A DNA stretch of 37,476 nucleotides from Planctomycetaceae bacterium (GCA_021372005.1 JAJFVC010000098.1:1-37476), one strand, 5' to 3'; shown: positions 1 through 9,219, numbered from the stretch's first letter. Translations and numbers: made by a program. Notes: generated by a model not told the origin, from the letters alone.

Positions 1-303
1 CATCGCGCAACCGCGAATGACGCCGGCGAAATCGACGTCGCGGGTCACCTCGAACTTCGCGCCGCGGCACGTGCGCCGCAAACGTCGCGAGACGTGGAAG
101 CGATCGAACTCGATCACCGCGCGCGGGTCGGGCGACCACCATGCCAAGGGGGCCTCGAAATCGGTGATCGGCCAAGGAAAGATTCCGTGACGATAGGCGT
201 CCAGCAGCCAATCGGGCGACAGCCGTCCGCCAAAACCGATCAGCCCTTCGCTGTCGGCGTCTTCGGCCGGTGGAAAAAACTTGGACGGCGGTAGGATCGG
301 CAT
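1..303 (-). CDS. aat: Leucyl/phenylalanyl-tRNA--protein transferase, N-terminal part
   Basis: Aat transfers Leu or Phe from aminoacyl-tRNA to proteins with N-terminal Arg or Lys, marking them for ClpS/ClpAP degradation in the cytoplasm. The minus-strand frame from the ATG at 301-303 stays open to the left edge (101 codons), so the C-terminal half lies outside the window. Family landmarks are easy to see: LLDAYRHGIFPWP around residues 33-45, then LAWWSPDPRAVI around residues 53-64, matching the start of E. coli Aat in order and spacing. No good Shine-Dalgarno sequence precedes the ATG. It lies 64 bases downstream of the mechanosensitive channel gene on the same strand and could be read through from it. 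Identification is confident; completeness cannot be judged. Confidence 0.93.
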   Translation of the reverse strand, partial: MPILPPSKFFPPAEDADSEGLIGFGGRLSPDWLLDAYRHGIFPWPITDFEAPLAWWSPDPRAVIEFDRFHVSRRLRRTCRGAKFEVTRDVDFAGVIRGCAM

Positions 304-321
304 AGTTACAGAACGAACGAC

Positions 322-353
322 GAAAGGCAAAAACACCGTGACGCTCGCCTTTC
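322..353 (-). terminator. Weak hairpin between the mscK-like gene and aat
   Basis: GAAAGGC at 322-328 pairs with GCCTTTC at 347-353 across an 18-base loop, in the 64-base gap between two minus-strand genes. There is no T-run after it on the minus strand, so it is at best an attenuating or mRNA-processing hairpin rather than a proper intrinsic terminator. Confidence 0.25.
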
Positions 354-367
354 AACCTCCGAACGGT

Positions 368-3300
368 TTAGGCGGCTTTGTCTTTAACAGCTTTCTTTCT
401 CGACCACGAAGCTTTGGGCTTGGGGGTGAGATCGGGCACGGCGACGTCGATCGACCGTACGTGGATGTCCTGTTGCGGGAACGGCATTTCGACGCCCGCC
501 TCGCGGAACATCCGGTCGATGGTCATGTGCAGTTGATGAATCACCGTACCACGATTTTCCAGATTCGGCAAGAAGCACCGCAGGACGAAGTTCAGCGAGC
601 TTTCGCCGAAGGATTCGAGCAGCACTTCCGGCGCGGGATCGTCGAGCACGTGGGGATGGTTTTTGGCGATGTCCCGAAGGATTTGGGCCACGCGCTCGGT
701 GTCCGATCCGTAGGCGACGCCCACTTTGACTACGACGCGGTTGATCGGATCGGTCAAGGTCCAATTCAACACTTGGCCGGTGATGAACTCTTTGTTGGGG
801 ATGATCAATTCCTTGCGGTCGGCGTCGGTGATCGTGGTGGCGCGGATGCGGATGCGCGAGACGACGCCGCTGATGTTGTCGATCGTGACCAGGTCGCCGA
901 CGCGGACCGGCCGCTCGAAAAGAATAATGAGGCCGGAGACGAAATTGGCGAAGATTTCCTGCAATCCAAAGCCCAACCCGAGGCCCATGGCGGCCACGAG
1001 CCATTGGATTTTGAGCCAGCCGAGGCCCATGGCTTCGCAGCCCGACAACACGCCGACCAAGGTGATGACATATCGGCAGACGGTGGCTACGGCGTATCGA
1101 GCGCCGGCGTCGAGCGGCAGATGTTGCAACGCCGCCATTTCGAGCAAGCCGGGGATGTTTTTGGCGGCGATCACCGTGGTGGCGAAGACGATGACGGCCA
1201 GCAGCAGGTCGCCGAGCCGGATGTCGCGGATCTCTTCGTGCGAGGTGCCGATGACTTTTTCACCGTTCATTTCGCCGGCCACGGTGACCTGGACGGACCA
1301 GACCCTGGCGTTGATGCTGTTCAAGGCCGGCATGACGTCGACCCAGGCGCACCAGATGGCCAAGGCGCAGGCGACGCCCACCGCGTATTCGATGAAACGT
1401 CGCGTTTGGGCGTTGATCGTCGCCAGATCGCGTTCCGGGGCGTTGGTCGTGGGCAGTTCCGAGCGGACGGCCTCTTCGCCGGCGACGTTGGCGGTCTGTG
1501 CGGCGGCGCGGCGTTGACGGGCCTGTTCGATGGCCAGCCGTCGCTGGTTGATCAAAGTCCAACGCAGCAGCAACGCGCGGACGACGATTCCGCCAACTAA
1601 AACGTAGGCGGTCAAAATCAATCGGAGCATCAATTGCCGGGCGGTGTAGTGGTAGCCGAACACGGCCAAGATGGCCAGGGCCGTGGGCGTTTGCGTGCAC
1701 AACGGGAGCCAAAGGTAGCGGAATCGCTCCATCCAGCCGCCGCGACGGTTGGCGATCATCGCCTGAAACACGACGCCGGCGGGACGCAAGATGCGATAGA
1801 GTGCGAAGGAGAAACACACGAGCGCCGTAATGAACGCCAGTCGGCCCAACGAGGTGTCCCACTCGTTTCGAGGTTGCCAGGCCATGGTGACCGCGACGCA
1901 CATCAGCACCAAGGCGGGCGTGATGAACCACCGGATGTTCGCGCGAATCAGTTTGGTCGCCGCCGCCGACCAACCGAAGTGCGCCTCGCCGAGCCCGCCG
2001 ACGCCGCAGGTGTAACGCAACAGCTCCAAGGCCAGGTAAACGCGGGCGATCGAGTAGACGCCCTCGCTCAACGAACGACATAGGTCGGAAGCGTCGGGCG
2101 CGGACGCCAGCCGCCATGCGATGTAATACATGACGCCGGGCCAAAGGATCGACACGAGGAAAGTCAGCAACGTGGTTTCCAGCGTCGGCCAGAGTCGGCA
2201 GCAATTGGCCCGCGAGGCTTGTTGTCCGTCGTCTTGGATGCGGGCGTGAAGTCGCATCCGGAGGTAAAACAGCAAGAAAAAGACGCACAAGGCCAAGACG
2301 GTCAGCGTTTTGTTGCGGGACGCGTCGGCCGTCAGCGTGCGGCCCAGGTCGAGCCAGGCCGGTGGTCCGGCCAACCACCAAAAGGCGTCGCCGGCGTTGC
2401 GGAAATCGTTCCATCCGATCGGCGAAGCGCTGCCGATCCAAAGCACCCGGGCGTCAATGAATTGCAGACACTCTTCGGTGACTTTGATCAGTTGCGACTC
2501 GGCGGTGGTCAGCGCGACGAGCGTGTTGTAGTAGGTGTTGTAGTCGGCCATCAACGGGGCCAAATACTCTTTTTTCCGAGTGTTGAGCGCCTCGCGGATT
2601 GCGGCGACCATTTCAAAATAGTCGGGCGATTTTGAGTCGACCTTCCATTCTTGCAGCTTCACCTCGGTCTGCTTGTCGAGATTGGCCACGCGTTCGATCT
2701 GCAAATCGAGCAGTTTGAGGCTTGCTTCGCGTTGCCGATCTTGCTGCCGATCGATGTCGCCTTCGAGGTCGCGGATGTTGGGCAGTTGATCGCGCTGTTG
2801 CCGTAGCGACAGTCCAACCTGGTTGGTCACGTTCTTGCCGGCCACGGCGACTTGCGTGGTCATGTTTTTGTGCATCTCGGTGACCAGCGCGAGCCACTGA
2901 TTCACGTGTTCGAGCTGCCGTGTGACCTCGGCGAAACGATCGGCCAGCGTTTTGCGTTCGTCGGCCAATTCCTTGTTTTTGTTGGCCAATAATTGCAATT
3001 CACGGGGGGCGCGACGAACTTCCTGCGAAGCCTGCTGCACCTGACGCTCGGCATCCTGTTTGCGAAGGTCGTTGACTCGGGCTTGCCATTGCTTGAGCTC
3101 TTGTTCGGCCGCCACGACCTGACGCGCGTGCAAATCGTGCGACAACGGCAACAATTCGGTCCGGGCCTCGTAGGCCAGCAGTTCCGCCTCATAACAGGCG
3201 ATTTGTTGCCGGAGGTTGCGCTGTTGGGCGATCAAGGCGATGCGACGGGCGGAATTGCTCTGCACGCCTTCATCGTTGGCCGGGGGCTTTTGAAGCTGCG

Positions 3301-3826
3301 ACGCGATTTCTTCCAACTGGTGCTTGGCGGTGTTGAGCAACTCGGGGATCTGCGCACGGCGGACCGTCCGGCCTTTCAATTCCGTCTCGACCTCGGTCAG
3401 CGCGGCCCGCCACCGCTCTAGATTAGCGGAGCCCTTCGACATCGCCTGTTCGATTTGCGGCAGTGTGGCCTCGGTGGGGGCCTCGACGGCCGGCTGAACC
3501 GGCATGCTCAGATCCGCCTTGATCTGTTCTAATTTTTTAGGGGCGGAGGCGGCCTGGGCTTCAAATTGCGAGGTCTTCGTGGCCCATTGAGCCGCCGCTT
3601 CCATCTCGTTGACGGCTTGCTCGTAGTGCTTTCGGATTTTGTCTTTTTCGGCGTCCGCTACGTCACGCAAATCGTTGATCTGCGTTTGCCACGATCGGAT
3701 CGACGCAAGAAACTCGGCGTCGGTCTGCGGTCTCGGCGGGGCGGCTTGGCCGAATGCCGCGGTCGCAACCGACAACCACAGAAGAAGTTGCGTCCATCGG
3801 AAGTAGGACGATCGTGCATGAACCAT
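368..3826 (-). CDS. Large MscS-superfamily mechanosensitive channel, MscK (KefA) type
   Basis: An inner-membrane tension-gated channel that releases solutes on hypo-osmotic shock. The frame extends up to 3952, but I place the start at the ATG at 3824-3826. This gives 1152 residues beginning with a signal peptide (RWTQLLLWLSVATAAFG) and puts the predicted promoter upstream of the gene. Residues about 25-500 form a long Gln/Glu/Arg/Lys-rich periplasmic region with strong coiled-coil character. About ten hydrophobic segments follow (about 505-960). The pore helix GLGLGFGLQEIFANFVSG lies near residue 945, followed by the MscS beta domain (FERPVRVGDLVTIDNISG, then IPNKEFITGQVLNWTL) and the C-terminal cage. 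Length and layout match MscK/KefA and MscM (YjeP) rather than the roughly 290-residue MscS. The C-terminus is basic (KAVKDKAA). Confidence 0.93.
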   Translation of the reverse strand: MVHARSSYFRWTQLLLWLSVATAAFGQAAPPRPQTDAEFLASIRSWQTQINDLRDVADAEKDKIRKHYEQAVNEMEAAAQWATKTSQFEAQAASAPKKLEQIKADLSMPVQPAVEAPTEATLPQIEQAMSKGSANLERWRAALTEVETELKGRTVRRAQIPELLNTAKHQLEEIASQLQKPPANDEGVQSNSARRIALIAQQRNLRQQIACYEAELLAYEARTELLPLSHDLHARQVVAAEQELKQWQARVNDLRKQDAERQVQQASQEVRRAPRELQLLANKNKELADERKTLADRFAEVTRQLEHVNQWLALVTEMHKNMTTQVAVAGKNVTNQVGLSLRQQRDQLPNIRDLEGDIDRQQDRQREASLKLLDLQIERVANLDKQTEVKLQEWKVDSKSPDYFEMVAAIREALNTRKKEYLAPLMADYNTYYNTLVALTTAESQLIKVTEECLQFIDARVLWIGSASPIGWNDFRNAGDAFWWLAGPPAWLDLGRTLTADASRNKTLTVLALCVFFLLFYLRMRLHARIQDDGQQASRANCCRLWPTLETTLLTFLVSILWPGVMYYIAWRLASAPDASDLCRSLSEGVYSIARVYLALELLRYTCGVGGLGEAHFGWSAAATKLIRANIRWFITPALVLMCVAVTMAWQPRNEWDTSLGRLAFITALVCFSFALYRILRPAGVVFQAMIANRRGGWMERFRYLWLPLCTQTPTALAILAVFGYHYTARQLMLRLILTAYVLVGGIVVRALLLRWTLINQRRLAIEQARQRRAAAQTANVAGEEAVRSELPTTNAPERDLATINAQTRRFIEYAVGVACALAIWCAWVDVMPALNSINARVWSVQVTVAGEMNGEKVIGTSHEEIRDIRLGDLLLAVIVFATTVIAAKNIPGLLEMAALQHLPLDAGARYAVATVCRYVITLVGVLSGCEAMGLGWLKIQWLVAAMGLGLGFGLQEIFANFVSGLIILFERPVRVGDLVTIDNISGVVSRIRIRATTITDADRKELIIPNKEFITGQVLNWTLTDPINRVVVKVGVAYGSDTERVAQILRDIAKNHPHVLDDPAPEVLLESFGESSLNFVLRCFLPNLENRGTVIHQLHMTIDRMFREAGVEMPFPQQDIHVRSIDVAVPDLTPKPKASWSRKKAVKDKAA

Positions 3827-4183
3827 GATTCGACAGCTTTTGCGATCTGGGGCGGGCCGCGGAAGATCGACGTCGGTGGCTCGCCATGTCAACAGAGAGG
3901 ATGGGACTTTTAGCGAAAATTGACTATTTTGACAAGAGCAATGAACCCACATCCGTTATTCCCGCAAGTTTTGGATACCTCCGGTAGTGAAGAAGCCTTT
4001 GGGAATAGAATGACGTTCTTTGATTTACCTAAATTGTCTGTGTTGTGCAAAATACTTCCGCTTTGTTGGACCTGCAAAATTTCCCGGCTTTACAGAGATT
4101 GTCTCGGTTCGGTATCTTGGGACAGTTTTGGTGTGCGACGTGATGTGCGTCGGTTGACGGGACGTCCAGAGGGTTCAAAAGAG
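3827..4183. other. Divergent intergenic region, 357 bases
   Basis: The region separates the mscK-like gene (leftward) from a secreted unknown protein (rightward). Apart from the minus-strand promoter at 3907-3935, I see no convincing gene or RNA. It is more AT-rich than its surroundings. I could not find a good plus-strand promoter. Confidence 0.5.
3907..3935 (-). promoter_or_regulatory. Predicted sigma-70 promoter of the mscK-like gene
   Basis: On the minus strand a -35 TTGTCA (3930-3935) and -10 TAAAAG (3907-3912) are separated by 17 bases. Transcription would start near 3900, about 75 bases before the chosen ATG at 3826. That excludes the most upstream possible start at 3952. Confidence 0.55.
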
Positions 4184-4954
4184 ATGAGAACGATGTCGCG
4201 GTTCGCGGTGAGCCTGATGTTGCTGACGGCGGTCGTTGGGTGGGCGTCGGCCGAGGATTTTCGGGTCGACAACGCCGTATTCAATGGCGACGAGAAGCGG
4301 CCTTCGACCGAGAGCACGACAATCTTTCATGCCGGCGTGGTCTACGACTGCATGAAGTCGCCCGCCGAGACGGTTGTGTTCGACCAATCCGCCGGACGGT
4401 TCGTGCTGCTGAACCTGACCCACAAAAAGCGAACGGAACTGAACACGCTGCAAATTACGTCCTTTCTGATGCAGTTGCGATCGAAGGCCGCCGGAAGCCG
4501 CGATCCGCTGGTGCGGTTTTTGGCCGAGCCGAAGTTTCAGGAGACTTCGGACGACGAGGCCGGAGTGGTCACGCTGAGCAGCCCATGGATCACGTATCGT
4601 TTGACGTTGATGAAAGAGCCGGATCTGAAGATAGTCGAGCAATATCACAATTTTTGCGATTGGTGCGTGCGGCTGAATGCGATGCTGGTGGCCGGTTCGC
4701 GTCCGCCGTTCGGGCGGCTGGTGGCCAACGCGGCGATGGCCAAGCGTCAGGCGATGGCGTCGACCGTGGTGTTGGCGATTGCGGCCGGGCCGAATTCCAA
4801 AGAACCGCCGACCGTCATTCGCAGCGAGCACCGGCTGGTGCGATCGTTGGAGTCGGCCGATTTGGAACGAGTCGTCAAAATTCGCGAGCTGATGACGAGT
4901 CTGAGTCCGATCGATTTCAACCAGTATCGGAAGCTGGAAAGGTCTGGAAAATAG
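4184..4954 (+). CDS. Secreted protein of unknown function
   Basis: I do not recognise this family. The frame is open from 3920, but the ATG at 4184 gives 256 residues beginning with a typical signal peptide (MSRFAVSLMLLTAVVGWASA, cleavage probably just before EDF). A second in-frame ATG at 4193 is equally possible; AAAAGAG just upstream is the only Shine-Dalgarno-like element. The mature part is mixed alpha/beta with no further membrane segment and ends in a charged helix-rich stretch (ESADLERVVKIRELM). Isolated Cys residues (YDCMKS, FCDWCVRL) do not form a known metal motif. The stop lies 34 bases before nadD, so the two are probably co-transcribed. The composition resembles single-copy conserved unknowns in planctomycete genomes. 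Confidence 0.7.
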   Translation: MRTMSRFAVSLMLLTAVVGWASAEDFRVDNAVFNGDEKRPSTESTTIFHAGVVYDCMKSPAETVVFDQSAGRFVLLNLTHKKRTELNTLQITSFLMQLRSKAAGSRDPLVRFLAEPKFQETSDDEAGVVTLSSPWITYRLTLMKEPDLKIVEQYHNFCDWCVRLNAMLVAGSRPPFGRLVANAAMAKRQAMASTVVLAIAAGPNSKEPPTVIRSEHRLVRSLESADLERVVKIRELMTSLSPIDFNQYRKLERSGK

Positions 4955-4988
4955 CAAGAACGCCTTTGGGAGCGCGATCGGTTGCACT

Positions 4989-5606
4989 ATGCGTCTTGGT
5001 CTTTTGGGCGGCAGTTTTGATCCGGTTCACCTGGGTCATCTAATTTTGGCGGAGTGTTGCCGCCAGCAGTGCGGATTGGACGCGGTTTGGTTTTTGCCGA
5101 CGGCGGTGCCTCCGCATAAGCAGGACATTCGGTTGACGCCGGCCGAGCATCGCGTGGCCATGTTGGAGCTGGCCGTTGCAGGCAACCCGGCGTTTTCGGT
5201 GTGTCGTTGCGAAATCGACCGGGGTGGGGTCAGCTACACGGTGGACACGCTCGAGCGGCTTCGCGACGAGCAGCCCGATCGGGAGTTGTTTTTCTTGGTG
5301 GGGGCGGACATGCTTTTGGACTTGCCCCACTGGCGTGACGCGGTCCGGGTTTGCCAACTGGCCACGCCGGTGGCGGTGTGTCGCCCGGGCTGTGCGATCG
5401 ATTTTGAGGTGCTTCGAGCGATTGCCTCGCCCGAGCGGATCGCGGAGATTCGACGCTGTCAGGTGGAGATGCCGGAGATTGGCCTCAGCAGCACGCAGTT
5501 GCGTCGTCGGGTGGAGGCGGGCCAGAGCATTCGATATTGGACGCCGTCGGCGGTCGAAATGTACATCAAAATGCATGGGCTTTATGAGAAAATGCCGCGT
5601 GTTTAG
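4989..5606 (+). CDS. nadD: Nicotinate-mononucleotide adenylyltransferase
   Basis: NadD joins ATP and nicotinate mononucleotide to make deamido-NAD, an essential cytoplasmic step of NAD synthesis. The 205-residue product has the usual length. It opens with the nucleotidyltransferase signature GGSFDPVHLGHLILAE (residues 7-22, with the HxGH pair), followed by the substrate loop SYTVDTLERLR, LVGADMLLDLPHW, and the C-terminal SSTQLRRRV (ISSTxxR motif). The start at 4989 is preceded by GGGAG at 4968-4972. It follows the secreted unknown gene by 34 bases. Residues are complete and nothing looks damaged. Confidence 0.97.
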   Translation: MRLGLLGGSFDPVHLGHLILAECCRQQCGLDAVWFLPTAVPPHKQDIRLTPAEHRVAMLELAVAGNPAFSVCRCEIDRGGVSYTVDTLERLRDEQPDRELFFLVGADMLLDLPHWRDAVRVCQLATPVAVCRPGCAIDFEVLRAIASPERIAEIRRCQVEMPEIGLSSTQLRRRVEAGQSIRYWTPSAVEMYIKMHGLYEKMPRV

Positions 5607-5731
5607 GCGATTGTTGCTCAGAGACCGTGCGTAGCGACTATTCTTGATTTGGCGATCGGGTGATCCGTGTTGACGCAAGTCATGCTCCTCAAGAGACTTG
5701 TGTCGAAGTCCCGACAATGGTTCCGTGATTT

Positions 5732-5747
5732 CGGCATCGGCTTTGCA
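5732..5747 (+). promoter_or_regulatory. Sigma-54 (RpoN) type promoter before glnA
   Basis: CGGCATCGGCTTTGCA has the invariant GG and GC separated by ten bases and a perfect -12 box TTGCA. It matches 13 of 16 positions of the span TGGCACGNNNNTTGCA, counting the free positions as matches. Transcription would start near 5758, giving a leader of about 108 bases before the GTG start of glnA. Sigma-54 control of glnA is classical in nitrogen-regulated bacteria, which makes the placement meaningful. A near-identical site precedes the Wzz gene (32208-32223). Confidence 0.6.
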
Positions 5748-5839
5748 AGAAGCGGTGCCGCGTGGAAGGTACGCCTGCGGACCGTGCCAAACCGTGTACC
5801 GGCAAAGCGCTGAGCGTACTGAATGGCAAGGTACACACT

Positions 5840-5869
5840 ATGAAATCCCTTAAAAGGAGGGGTCTGTGA
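5840..5869 (+). other. Possible 9-codon leader ORF overlapping the glnA start
   Basis: ATG at 5840 (preceded by AAGG at 5828-5831) opens a short frame encoding MKSLKRRGL. Its TGA at 5867-5869 overlaps the GTG start of glnA as GTGA. The frame runs through the glnA Shine-Dalgarno sequence, using two AGG codons. It could couple translation or be chance. Confidence 0.25.
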
Positions 5870-7278
5870 CACCGAAAGAAGTTTTGGCGTTGTGCCGGGA
5901 AAAAGACGTGAAAGCCGTCGACATGCGTTTCATGGACTTTCCTGGTCTGTGGCAGCATTTCACCATTCCGGTCGACAAGCTCGACGAGGACGTTTTTGAG
6001 GACGGCTTGGGGTTCGACGGATCGAGCATCCGCGGCTGGCAGGCGATCAACGAGAGCGACATGTTGATCGTGCCGCAGCCGGACACCGCCATTTTGGACC
6101 CGTTCTGCAAGATCCCGACGCTGTCGATGATCTGCAACATTCAAGACCCGATCACGCGGGAAGACTACACCCGCGATCCGCGCAACGTCGCGCGGAAGGC
6201 GTGCAACTACTTGAAGAGCACAGGCATCGGCGACACGTGTTACATCGGGCCCGAGGCCGAGTTCTTCATTTTCGACGACGTGCGCTGCGACCAGACGTCC
6301 AACAGCGGCTACTATTTCATCGACAGCATCGAAGGGCAGTGGAATCGCGGCCGCGAGGAAGAGCCGAACCTGGGCTACAAGCTGCGGTATAAGGAAGGCT
6401 ACTTCCCGGTTCCGCCGGCCGATCAGATGATGGACATCCGTAACGAGATGATGCAGACGATGATCGACTGCGGCATGAACGTCGAGGCCCAGCATCATGA
6501 GGTGGCCACCGGCGGTCAGTCCGAGATCGACCTGAAGTTCGACAAGCTGGTTTCGATGGCCGACAAGTGCATGATGTTCAAGTACATCATCAAGAATGTG
6601 GCCAAGAAGTACAACAAGACGGTGACGTTCATGCCGAAGCCGCTTTTCGGCGACAACGGCTCGGGCATGCACACGCACATCTCGATTTGGAAGGGTGGCG
6701 CCCCGTTGTTCGCCGGCAGCGGTTACGCCGGACTGAGCGACATGGCCCTCTACGCGATCGGCGGCATCTTGAAGCACGCCCCGGCGCTCTGCGGCATCTG
6801 CAATCCGACGACCAACAGCTACAAGCGATTGGTGCCGGGCTTCGAGGCGCCGGTCAATCTGGCTTACTCGCAGCGCAACCGTTCGGCGGCCGTGCGGATC
6901 CCAATGTACAGCCCGAACCCGAAGGCCAAGCGGCTCGAGTTCCGCTGCCCCGATCCGAGCTGCAATCCGTATCTTTCGTTCTCGGCGATTTTGATGGCGG
7001 CCATCGACGGCATTCAGAACAAGATCGATCCGGGCGAGCCGCTGGACAAGGATATTTACGATCTCGATCCCGAAGAGATGAAGAACGTTCCGCAGGCGCC
7101 GGGTTCGTTGCAGGAAGCGTTGGCCGCCTTGAAGGCCGACCACGAGTTCCTGCTGCGAGGCGACGTCTTCACGCCCGACGTGATCGACACGTGGATCTGG
7201 TACAAGACGGTCAACGAAGTGCAGGCGATGCAGTTGCGTCCGCATCCCTACGAGTTCTGCTTGTACTATGACATCTAG
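5866..7278 (+). CDS. glnA: Glutamine synthetase, type I (GSI-beta-like)
   Basis: GlnA makes glutamine from glutamate, ammonia and ATP as a cytoplasmic dodecamer and is the main entry point for ammonium. The 470-residue product starts at GTG 5866, supported by the strong AAAAGGAGG at 5852-5860. Motifs in order: [10 protein letters not shown] (latch region, Asp-50-type loop), [10 protein letters not shown] (metal-binding Glu), [16 protein letters not shown], the ATP/metal signature around [29 protein letters not shown], and the C-terminal [10 protein letters not shown]. The Tyr in the last motif is residue 398, matching the adenylylation Tyr397 of E. coli, so post-translational control by a GlnE-type enzyme is plausible. 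It stands alone, with no glnK or ntrBC beside it. A sigma-54-type promoter lies at 5732-5747. Confidence 0.98.
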   Translation: MTPKEVLALCREKDVKAVDMRFMDFPGLWQHFTIPVDKLDEDVFEDGLGFDGSSIRGWQAINESDMLIVPQPDTAILDPFCKIPTLSMICNIQDPITREDYTRDPRNVARKACNYLKSTGIGDTCYIGPEAEFFIFDDVRCDQTSNSGYYFIDSIEGQWNRGREEEPNLGYKLRYKEGYFPVPPADQMMDIRNEMMQTMIDCGMNVEAQHHEVATGGQSEIDLKFDKLVSMADKCMMFKYIIKNVAKKYNKTVTFMPKPLFGDNGSGMHTHISIWKGGAPLFAGSGYAGLSDMALYAIGGILKHAPALCGICNPTTNSYKRLVPGFEAPVNLAYSQRNRSAAVRIPMYSPNPKAKRLEFRCPDPSCNPYLSFSAILMAAIDGIQNKIDPGEPLDKDIYDLDPEEMKNVPQAPGSLQEALAALKADHEFLLRGDVFTPDVIDTWIWYKTVNEVQAMQLRPHPYEFCLYYDI

Positions 7279-7393
7279 AAAAAGGGATTAGGGATTGGGG
7301 ATGAGCGAGGGTACGGTGACGCTGCTTTGCAGCGGGCCGCCGTAGCGTTCAAAATCCAAAAAACTGGGTCCGTTTTTCTAAGAAACTTGGCAC

Positions 7394-7450
7394 GGTCCTG
7401 AGCCCGGAGAGACGTCTGCAAAGGCGGCTTTTCCGGGCCAGGCCTTTTCT
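7394..7450 (+). repeat. Hairpin repeat copy A; possible glnA terminator
   Basis: GGTCCTGAGCCCGGA (7394-7408) pairs with TCCGGGCCAGGCC (7432-7444) with two bulged bases, followed directly by TTTTCTT. The T-run makes it a plausible rho-independent terminator for glnA, 116 bases past its stop. It is also clearly related to the hairpin at 9170-9219: 23 of the last 30 bases of each are identical. Both therefore look like members of one repeat family, lying on either side of the GT39 gene. Confidence 0.5.
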
Positions 7451-7535
7451 TGGCGATGCAACAAGAGGGGCTTTGATGGCGGCCTTGCGCCGCTCACTCA
7501 GCCGCCGTCGGACAGACGCCGCCCCGCCGGCCCTA

Positions 7536-9101
7536 TCAGGGACGTTTCCATTTTCGTTCCGCCTCTTTTTTGCGCGCCGCGTCGTCTCGCTGCAAGATCA
7601 CGACGCCTGGAACGTTGGTTACGGTGCGATAGACGTGTTGGTCTGGATCCTCGCGATTGTTGTTTGGTATGTCGGGACAGTCGAGCGTGATTGAGCGATA
7701 ATGCTCTCTGGGAAGATGTTTTCTCAGATATTTTGTGACGGCTTCGTCCTTGTCGCAATTGATGTTGTGGCGAAAGATGACCCAATCGGCATGGAGTGCA
7801 GGCGTTAAGTCCTCGCCGGTCAGACCGCCGACCACTCGCATCTTCGTGTAGAACTTTAACGGTAGGTCGCCGTAGGTGATCGCGACGACATCGTCCGGCT
7901 TGCCGTGCTCGTTCAAATAGGCCACAATCCCGTCGATTGGACCGACGTAATGATGGGTGACCTCATAGAGATAACTGGAAAAGCGGCTGAAAAAGAGAAT
8001 GCCCGCCAAAGCGACCAGTCCGATCGCCCAGTGAATTCGCATCGACGAATCGAGAATATAGGCCGCCAGCAAGCACAAGACCGGTATCGACGGCGCGAGG
8101 TATCGAAAGAAATGGAGCGGCGTCAAAAAACAAAGTGAAACGAAATTGACGCCGACGAACAGCAGAAGAAGCGACGCCTCACCAACGAGTTTGTCGTTTT
8201 CTCGGACGAACTGCCTTATAGGCGTTCGCGTGCGAAGGTCCATCGCCAGCAATAGCAACACTAGAATCGGAGAGAAGACATAGCGGAGGATTTGAACGAA
8301 ATATTCCTTGGCGACGACAATCGGCCGATACCAGTAGTCGGTTCTTTCGGGATACCGGCCGACCGTCGGAGGGCTCAGCAGCCAAATCAGCCAAGGAAGA
8401 TTCAACAGGAACGTGACGAACGACCACGACGCCACGGCCATTAGGCGGTCGCGGTGAAAGATCGCCGAGTGGATCAGGACGACAAGCACCAGGACCGCCC
8501 AATAGTAGAACAGCGAATGGAACAGCAGCGTGGCGGATACGACGAACAGCAGGGCCGCTCCGCGCCGCCGGCGGATTAAAAGCCAATAGGCATACAACGA
8601 TAACAGCGAAAAGAAAGCGCAGGGGGCGTAGTATCGGCATTGACGCGACAAAATCAGGAACGAAACCGACGTCGAAAGCAAAACGGCGGCTAGCACGGCC
8701 GCTCGGCGGCTTTGCCAGAGCGATCGGGCGAAGCCGTACGACAACGGCACGGTTGCCAACCCGAGCAAAGCGAATGGCAAACGCGCCGTGAATTCGTTGA
8801 TTCCGAAAAGCCTAAAGACGCCGGCCAGCAAATAGAACGGAAACCATGTGTGCCAGCGATAAACGTAGTTGGTTCCGTACTCGCGGCCGTTTTCTTGCGA
8901 AAAGAAGTTTTTGCCGTCGTATCCGCGGGGAACGCCGTCGGTTAGTATGGTTTTGGCGATGAGAGCGGTTTGGGCTTCGTCATCCCAAAGACGTTGATCG
9001 CCGAGGTTCGCCAAGAAAAGCCATCCGGCGGCGAACGTCAACACCGTTATCAGTAACCACTCCCAGCGATCGAACGATTTCAGATCAGAAACGGCTTTCA
9101 C
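7536..9101 (-). CDS. Membrane glycosyltransferase, GT39/ArnT type (PMT-2 fold)
   Basis: A polytopic enzyme that probably transfers a sugar from a polyprenyl-phosphate donor to a protein, lipid or glycan on the outer face of the inner membrane. The 521-residue product starts at a GTG (9099-9101). A first membrane helix (WLLITVLTFAAGWLFLANLG) leads into the first periplasmic loop with the family's acidic motif LWDDEAQTALIAK (Asp40, Asp41, Glu42). About ten further hydrophobic segments follow, then a soluble C-terminal domain from about residue 400. The ribosome-binding site is weak. It stands alone, oriented opposite to glnA, between two related hairpin repeats. Its codon use looks less GC-rich than its neighbours, so it may have been acquired. 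The substrate cannot be inferred. Confidence 0.85.
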   Translation of the reverse strand: MKAVSDLKSFDRWEWLLITVLTFAAGWLFLANLGDQRLWDDEAQTALIAKTILTDGVPRGYDGKNFFSQENGREYGTNYVYRWHTWFPFYLLAGVFRLFGINEFTARLPFALLGLATVPLSYGFARSLWQSRRAAVLAAVLLSTSVSFLILSRQCRYYAPCAFFSLLSLYAYWLLIRRRRGAALLFVVSATLLFHSLFYYWAVLVLVVLIHSAIFHRDRLMAVASWSFVTFLLNLPWLIWLLSPPTVGRYPERTDYWYRPIVVAKEYFVQILRYVFSPILVLLLLAMDLRTRTPIRQFVRENDKLVGEASLLLLFVGVNFVSLCFLTPLHFFRYLAPSIPVLCLLAAYILDSSMRIHWAIGLVALAGILFFSRFSSYLYEVTHHYVGPIDGIVAYLNEHGKPDDVVAITYGDLPLKFYTKMRVVGGLTGEDLTPALHADWVIFRHNINCDKDEAVTKYLRKHLPREHYRSITLDCPDIPNNNREDPDQHVYRTVTNVPGVVILQRDDAARKKEAERKWKRP

Positions 9102-9169
9102 GTTTTCTTTTAGTTAATGGGGGGGCCACGTCGTCGCACGGCGAATGTCCATGGTATTGGAAACCGTGA

Positions 9170-9219
9170 GGCCTTAGCTCAGGAAGTCGCCTGCAAAAGT
9201 CGCTTGCCCGGGCTAGGCC
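9170..9219 (+). repeat. Hairpin repeat copy B
   Basis: GGCCTTAGCTCAGG (9170-9183) pairs with CCCGGGCTAGGCC (9207-9219), with mismatches, around a loop containing two AGTCGC units. It shares arms and the CTGCAAA loop segment with the hairpin at 7394-7444, in the same orientation. It has no T-run on either side, so it is not an obvious terminator. Confidence 0.5.

Noticed and set aside
131..146. Sigma-54-like match inside aat (minus strand)
   Set aside because: Spacing is right, but it lies inside a coding region well after the start codon and the -12 box is imperfect.
281..1600. Long plus-strand open frame opposite the mscK-like gene, 439 codons
   Set aside because: It mirrors the codon pattern of the MscS-domain gene on the other strand, gives a composition dominated by Asp, Gly, His and Gln, and shows no known motif. 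Similar long mirror frames oppose glnA, ilvC, the ketosynthase and the alkaline phosphatase.
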